A stretch of DNA of 18,641 bases. It comes from an uncultured Oscillospiraceae bacterium (GTDB taxonomy: Bacteria > Bacillota > Clostridia > Oscillospirales > Acutalibacteraceae). Below the pieces are notes generated by a model. It saw only the letters and a list, made by a program, of their open reading frames with translations. It did no database searches and had not been told where the DNA came from. The first letter of the stretch is position 1; every line of letters starts with the position of its first letter. This document shows positions 15,347 through 18,641 of this stretch, piece by piece. Position numbers and translations under genes: made by a program. Location: positions 1 through 18,641 of the forward strand of contig URPQ01000037.1 of the NCBI GenBank assembly GCA_900549755.1, written 5' to 3'.

Positions 15347-15570
15347 CCATTCGTTTTTTCTGTGCAGGATTGCGCATAGCGCTCCTTTCCCCACCAATTC
15401 GGCATCAGGTCTTTCAGGGTTACGGTCTCTCTTGTTTCGTAATTCACCATAATTTCCATATTCTCGTTTTCTTCATTCAACTGATACAAAAACTCACGGC
15501 AAGCGCCGCAGGGCATACCGCTGCCGCCTCCCGACGGTGCTTTATCCCGAAAAGCGAAAATCCGCTGCCA
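15343..15570 (-). pseudogene. 3' remnant of a cytidine deaminase gene
   Basis: A minus-strand frame open from 15570 to the TAA at 15343 (75 codons) carries the carboxy half of a cytidine deaminase-type protein. It contains the zinc-binding and catalytic-region motif PCGACREF, then MEIMVNYETRETVTLKDLMPNWWG and ERY, matching the usual end of clostridial family members. The amino half with the [HC]AE motif is missing and there is no proper start; a stop codon lies just upstream at 15571-15573. The break falls about 15 bases from the end of the next minus-strand gene (stop at 15585), suggesting that arrival of the accessory segment cut the deaminase gene. It is almost certainly non-functional. 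Confidence 0.75.
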
Positions 15571-15584
15571 TTAATGTTTAAAAA

Positions 15585-16793
15585 TCAGTATTCCTTTGAC
15601 AAAAGGAAATCGGCAACATGCATGGTTTTGATGCCCTGATAATTCCCGTCGGCAAAATCGTCGGTTCGCAGCAGGTATTTCGGGTAATTGTCATTGATTT
15701 CAAGAAGACGGTCATATTCTCTCTTTTCTGTTTTTTCCGAATGGATTTCCTTGGTTATCTGAATATATAGTTTGTCATTCTGTCTGGTAGCGATAAAATC
15801 AATCTCACCGCTCGGCGTTTTGCCGATACATACCTCATAGCCCCTGCGGAGAAGTTCCAAATACACCACATTTTCAAGCATAGCGGCAATGCTCTGGTCG
15901 TTATAGCCTAAAACACTGTATTTGAATGAACTGTCGGCAAGATAAAACTTCTCTTGCGTTTTAAGAAGTTCCTTTCCCTGCACATCGTATCTTCTGCAGC
16001 GATGCAAAATATAAGCACTCTCTAATTTTTCAAGATAATTATATACCGTCTCGTTGTCTATGGTGCGATGTTCGGATTTAATATAATCCGAAATAGACTT
16101 TGCAGAGAAAGTTTTCCCAACATTATCAAAGACAAATTTAACAACGCGCTCTAACTGGTCAACCTTGCGAACCTGATTCCTTTTAACGATGTCAGAGAAT
16201 ATAGTGGAATTATAAATATCACGAACGATTGTATACGCTTCATCCAACGTATATTTTTGCAGATGAATAGCTGGGAAACCACCGTACTTAATGTAATTTA
16301 CCAATTCTTTGTGTGTGTCTTCTACCTCGCCGTACTGTTTCTTAAATGTAAGATATTCTTCAAAGGAAAGGGTAAATATACGGAACGATACATACCGACC
16401 TGTAAGATAGGTCGCAATCTCAGAAGACATCATACGGGAATTGGAACCCGTAACATATATATCGACATTAAAATCGGTATTGATAGAATTTACAGTCTTC
16501 TCCCAAGAGGATATTTCCTGCACTTCGTCCAGAAACAGATAGGTCTTTTCAGTCTCTGAAAGCTTTTCTTTGAGCATTTCGTATAACTGCTTTGCAGTCA
16601 TGCCTTCGTACTCCATCGAATCAAAGCGGTAACTTACTATTCTTTCTTCGGGGATACCTTTAGCCCGAAGTTCATCCATTATCATCTGCATAATGGTGGA
16701 CTTACCACAACGACGGACACCAGTAAGAACCTTAACAAACGGAGTATCAGTGAATGCCATTATCTTTTTTACATAATTTTCTCTAAATATCAT
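15585..16793 (-). CDS. AAA ATPase with DUF4143 domain
   Basis: This 402-residue protein belongs to the AAA_14/DUF4143 family of ATPases common in bacteria and archaea. Walker A is GVRRCGKST (25-33), Walker B is YLFLDE (85-90) and the sensor is TGSNS (115-119). A winged-helix-like middle follows, then a carboxy-terminal DUF4143 region with GEIDF...YIQ (about 329-345) resembling a PD-(D/E)XK nuclease-like core. The ATG at 16793 has GGAGG eight bases upstream; the in-frame GTG at 16802 overlaps that site and is less likely. The family's role is poorly defined, and members are often found in variable genome regions. Base composition is poorer in G+C than the operons to the left, consistent with acquisition. 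It is divergent from the DUF3990 operon. Confidence 0.9.
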   Translation of the reverse strand: MIFRENYVKKIMAFTDTPFVKVLTGVRRCGKSTIMQMIMDELRAKGIPEERIVSYRFDSMEYEGMTAKQLYEMLKEKLSETEKTYLFLDEVQEISSWEKTVNSINTDFNVDIYVTGSNSRMMSSEIATYLTGRYVSFRIFTLSFEEYLTFKKQYGEVEDTHKELVNYIKYGGFPAIHLQKYTLDEAYTIVRDIYNSTIFSDIVKRNQVRKVDQLERVVKFVFDNVGKTFSAKSISDYIKSEHRTIDNETVYNYLEKLESAYILHRCRRYDVQGKELLKTQEKFYLADSSFKYSVLGYNDQSIAAMLENVVYLELLRRGYEVCIGKTPSGEIDFIATRQNDKLYIQITKEIHSEKTEKREYDRLLEINDNYPKYLLRTDDFADGNYQGIKTMHVADFLLSKEY

Positions 16794-16816
16794 ATTAAAC
16801 ACCTCCGTGCGCTATT

Positions 16817-16845
16817 AGTATAACACCAAGAGTCTTGTTAGTCAA
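16817..16845 (-). promoter_or_regulatory. Minus-strand promoter of the AAA/DUF4143 ATPase
   Basis: On the minus strand TTGACT (16845-16840) and TATACT (16822-16817) are separated by 17 bases and lie just ahead of the ATPase ribosome binding site. A GGTTATAACC palindrome (16855-16864) abuts its upstream side. Confidence 0.82.
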
Positions 16846-16854
16846 TAGTTTTGC

Positions 16855-16952
16855 GGTTATAACCCGAAAAACTTTGGAGATTCGACAATGTTTGCGGTTA
16901 TGCGCAAATATCATTCCTGATTTTTTGTATCAAGCAGCGTATAACGGTTATA
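16855..16952. repeat. Cluster of short palindromes sharing a GTTATAAC-like core
   Basis: Three palindromic sites lie between the divergent promoters: GGTTATAACC (16855-16864), TTTGCGGTTATGCGCAAA with a six-base centre (16891-16908), and TATAACGGTTATA (16940-16952). The first and third share the TATAAC/GTTATA half-site with the operator-like palindrome at 16996-17013. They look like a series of binding sites for one dimeric regulator. Confidence 0.5.
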
Positions 16953-16957
16953 GCCTC

Positions 16958-16986
16958 TTGACAAACTATCGGCAGAGCGATATAAT
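16958..16986 (+). promoter_or_regulatory. Consensus sigma-A promoter of the DUF3990/HTH operon
   Basis: TTGACA (16958-16963) and TATAAT (16981-16986) match both consensus hexamers exactly with a 17-base spacer. The spacer contains CTATCG, a half-site of the palindrome just downstream. Such a strong promoter implies a repressor. Confidence 0.9.
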
Positions 16987-16995
16987 ATAATTAAA

Positions 16996-17013
16996 CTATC
17001 GTTATAACGATAG
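16996..17013 (+). promoter_or_regulatory. Perfect 18-bp palindromic operator
   Basis: CTATCGTTATAACGATAG is an exact palindrome lying at or just after the expected transcription start and directly before the AAAGGAG ribosome binding site. A protein bound here would block the promoter. The HTH protein encoded second in the operon is the obvious candidate. Confidence 0.7.
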
Positions 17014-17028
17014 AAAGGAGATGCGCCT

Positions 17029-17727
17029 ATGTTAAATAAACTTACCGTGTTTCACGGTTCACAGCAAATCATTGAAAAGCCTGTTTTTGGTAAAGGCAAT
17101 CCGCATAATGATTACGGGCTCGGTTTCTACTGTACGGAAAGCGTTGACCTCGCAAAGGAATGGGCGTGTTCTACCGAAACAGACGGCTTTACAAATCAAT
17201 ACGAACTGAATTTGACCGACCTTTCAATTCTCTCTCTGACATCTGGAGATTATAATATTCTTAACTGGTTATATATCCTTTTGGAAAACCGTAAATTTCG
17301 CATCGGCGGAGATATTGCAATGCAGGCAAAGAACTATATTTTTGAGAACTTCGCAATAGAATACAAAAAATACGATATTGTGAAAGGATACCGCGCGGAT
17401 GACTCCTATTTTTCATTTGCCAATGCCTTTCTGAATAATACCATTTCGGTTTCGCAGTTGGAGCGGGCAATGGTTCTCGGAAAGCTCGGCGAACAAATCG
17501 TCGCTATGTCCGAAAAAGCATTTGAACGGTTTTCCTTTGTAGATGCAATACCTGTGCCTAAAGAAATATATTTCCCCAAAAAACTTGCCCGCGATACGGC
17601 TGCTCGGGAAGAATTTAAAAAGGAAAAGAGCAAAGGCTCTGTTCTGACAGAGAAATATGTAATGGATATTATTCGTGAAGGGTGGGTCAATGATGACGAA
17701 CGCTTACAGCGAGTTATACTTAGATGA
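17029..17727 (+). CDS. DUF3990 protein, probable ADP-ribosyltransferase-like toxin
   Basis: This 232-residue protein has the pattern I associate with DUF3990: FHGS near the amino end (H9), DYGLGFYCT (28-36) followed by AKEWA, an internal GYRADDSYF (120-128), and LGEQIVAMSEKAF (153-165). The HG(S/T)...GxGFYxT...(E/Q) layout resembles ADP-ribosyltransferase folds, so modification of a host target is inferred. Catalysis has not been shown by this sequence alone. There is no signal peptide or membrane segment. It is the first gene after the strong promoter and palindrome and overlaps the HTH gene by 38 bases, an arrangement typical of toxin-antitoxin pairs. The start is ATG 17029 after AAAGGAG; an earlier ATG at 17021 stops after four codons. 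Confidence 0.78.
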   Translation: MLNKLTVFHGSQQIIEKPVFGKGNPHNDYGLGFYCTESVDLAKEWACSTETDGFTNQYELNLTDLSILSLTSGDYNILNWLYILLENRKFRIGGDIAMQAKNYIFENFAIEYKKYDIVKGYRADDSYFSFANAFLNNTISVSQLERAMVLGKLGEQIVAMSEKAFERFSFVDAIPVPKEIYFPKKLARDTAAREEFKKEKSKGSVLTEKYVMDIIREGWVNDDERLQRVILR

Positions 17728-18334
17728 CGCAATGAACAACCTCGGAGATATGGTCGAATATGGCGTATGTGATTTGGGATTTGCTCCCGATGAGTTTTTT
17801 GGATGGTTTATCACCTCTGGCATTGCGTCCAAATTTGAAAGAGGCAACCCCAAATATATAACAGGTATGTCTGGATTCGAACTTGCAGAAGCAGTGCTTA
17901 AAGCAACAAATGTATCTTACGAGAATAAAGAGCCGTCCTATAACGACTTTAAGGGTCGGGAATATTGGTCTGGTTGGATTTTAGCTTACTACCAGTGGAA
18001 GACGGGTAAGCGATTTGAGGATATGGCAAATGACGGGCTGACATTGTCTACGGTGTTCTCCATGTATATTCTGCATGAAGCGGATGTCAGCAAGTTTGTT
18101 GACAGTGCCAATGAAATCATTGAACAGAATCGCAGCAGAAAAAAATCGAAGCTCCACGAAATCCGAAAAGCGCGGGGGTTCACGCAGCAGCAACTTTCCA
18201 ATGCAGCGGGTGTCACCCTTCGCATGATTCAGTTGTATGAGCAAAAGCAAAATAACATCAATAAAGCACAGGCGGAGGTTGTTGTCAGCCTTGCAAAAGC
18301 ACTCGGTTGCGAGGTTGAAGACCTGCTGGATTGA
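17690..18334 (+). CDS. HTH-domain partner of the DUF3990 protein, probable antitoxin/repressor
   Basis: This 214-residue protein has an uncharacterised amino part (about 10-140) rich in aromatic and acidic residues (for example DEFFGWFITSGIASKFERG at 34-52) and a compact XRE-type helix-turn-helix at 153-214. The recognition-helix region reads VTLRMIQLYEQ and the domain ends with GCEVEDLLD. By analogy with toxin-antitoxin pairs, the amino part would bind the DUF3990 protein and the HTH would bind the palindromes upstream. The start is ATG 17690, seven bases after GAAGGG; ATG 17693 and GTG 17675 are alternatives. It lies within the end of the preceding gene, so the two are translationally coupled. 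The function is inferred from domain and context. Confidence 0.8.
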   Translation: MMTNAYSELYLDDAMNNLGDMVEYGVCDLGFAPDEFFGWFITSGIASKFERGNPKYITGMSGFELAEAVLKATNVSYENKEPSYNDFKGREYWSGWILAYYQWKTGKRFEDMANDGLTLSTVFSMYILHEADVSKFVDSANEIIEQNRSRKKSKLHEIRKARGFTQQQLSNAAGVTLRMIQLYEQKQNNINKAQAEVVVSLAKALGCEVEDLLD

Positions 18335-18354
18335 TTTGTTCTTTATTGCAGAAG

Positions 18355-18411
18355 TATTCGTGTTTAATTACGCCAATTATTTAAGTTATTACACCGATTT
18401 TAACACGAATA
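18355..18411. repeat. 10-bp inverted repeat after the HTH gene
   Basis: TATTCGTGTT (18355-18364) and AACACGAATA (18402-18411) are perfect reverse complements separated by 37 AT-rich bases. A second small inverted repeat, TTAGCA and TGCTAA, follows at about 18413-18435. No T run follows directly, so a simple terminator is not convincing. Apart from these repeats, the tRNA terminator and the tRNA fragment, the 18335-18641 region shows no gene. Confidence 0.35.
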
Positions 18412-18481
18412 ATTAGCAGACGGAGAATTTGCTAATGAAAACTTGTGATTTTTTCGTTTTTGCTGTTTCTTCGTAAAAATG

Positions 18482-18531
18482 AAAAAATGCCGGAAACCCT
18501 TGATTTTACTTAAGTTTCCGGCGGAGTTTTT
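18482..18531. terminator. Bidirectional terminator, native terminator of the tRNA-Arg gene
   Basis: Arms GCCGGAAAC (18489-18497) and GTTTCCGGC (18514-18522) form a 9-bp hairpin. On the minus strand it is followed by ATTTTTT, which would end transcription of the tRNA whose 3' end lies at 18531. On the plus strand a T run at 18527-18531 could end the DUF3990/HTH transcript. Confidence 0.75.
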
Positions 18532-18575
18532 GGCGTTCCCGAGGTGATTCGAACACCCGACCTACCGCTTAGGAG
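18531..18575 (-). tRNA. 3' half of tRNA-Arg(CCU), probable element attachment site
   Basis: Read on the minus strand from 18575, the sequence is an anticodon loop CTCCTAA (anticodon CCU, plus-strand 18571-18573), the 3' anticodon stem GCGGT, variable loop AGGTC, T arm GGGTG-TTCGAAT-CACCT, acceptor strand CGGGAAC, discriminator G and encoded CCA. The 5' half is missing: neither GTTCCCG nor ACCGC occurs in the 66 bases upstream, and CCATA precedes the loop. A break at the anticodon loop is what tyrosine-integrase integration leaves at the distal end of an element. The intact tRNA should lie at the element's other end, beyond the right edge of this window. Confidence 0.72.
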
Positions 18576-18641
18576 TATGGCTTACCATGTGATACACGGT
18601 TCGGATGTAACTTCCAATATCATCCCTTACGCAGAATGACT
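18576..18641. other. Probable terminal bases of an integrated element
   Basis: These 66 bases replace the 5' half of the tRNA gene. They contain a short inverted repeat ATGG-CTTA-CCAT (18576-18588 region) but no coding frame that can be judged. They are read as the edge of the element inserted at the tRNA. Confidence 0.4.

Noticed and set aside
15301..15639. Plus-strand open frame of 112 codons
   Set aside because: It starts inside the ABC transporter terminator hairpin and runs antisense over the cytidine deaminase remnant, whose motifs are clear on the other strand.
18576..18641. Group I intron in the tRNA-Arg anticodon loop
   Set aside because: Such introns occur in this tRNA in some bacteria, but the full loop CTCCTAA is present contiguously here, so the break is before the loop rather than within it. 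An attachment site fits better.
1..18641. CRISPR array, insertion sequence or integrase gene
   Set aside because: No regularly spaced repeats, transposase motifs or integrase frames were seen in the window.

Overview
The window looks like part of the chromosome of an anaerobic gut or rumen Firmicute in class Clostridia, probably near the Oscillospiraceae/Ruminococcaceae. The reasons are two T-box leaders, strong AGGAGG-type ribosome binding sites, sigma-A promoters with 17-base spacers, a four-subunit ferredoxin-dependent 2-oxoacid oxidoreductase, and a base composition near 50% GC that falls in the accessory region at the right end. The lineage is inference; no rRNA or phylogenetic marker was compared.

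Bases 1-9763 form one metabolic block. Two paralogous genes (404-2671 and 3046-5337) each follow their own T-box riboswitch. Each encodes an unusual fusion of an XRE-type helix-turn-helix, a cupin sensor domain and a complete medium-chain acyl-CoA synthetase. The second is followed without a visible promoter or terminator by a ParA-like ATPase, the delta, alpha, beta and gamma subunits of a branched-chain 2-oxoacid:ferredoxin oxidoreductase (VOR), and a branched-chain aminotransferase, ending at a strong terminator. T-boxes switch genes on when an aminoacyl-tRNA is scarce. The simplest reading is therefore a biosynthetic route: external carboxylic acid to acyl-CoA, reductive carboxylation to the 2-oxoacid, transamination to the amino acid. 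Two leaders with different stem I sequences suggest two acids and amino acids. This is the most interesting system in the window.

Bases 9783-12530 are a housekeeping operon: a decayed YcxB-like gene, then tsaE, tsaB, rpiB and upp. Bases 12533-15346 hold an AraC-type effector-domain remnant on the minus strand, divergent from a two-gene ABC transporter.

Bases 15343-18641 are accessory DNA. A truncated cytidine deaminase remnant abuts an AAA/DUF4143 ATPase on the minus strand. Divergent from it, behind a consensus promoter and a perfect palindromic operator, is a two-gene unit resembling a toxin-antitoxin pair: a DUF3990 (ADP-ribosyltransferase-like) protein and an HTH partner. The window ends at the 3' half of a tRNA-Arg(CCU) gene that breaks off exactly at the anticodon loop, with the native tRNA terminator beside it. 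This is probably an attachment site of an integrated element lying to the right, beyond base 18576.

Three gene remnants (YcxB, AraC effector domain, cytidine deaminase) lie at boundaries between these blocks. No CRISPR array, rRNA or recognisable insertion sequence was seen.
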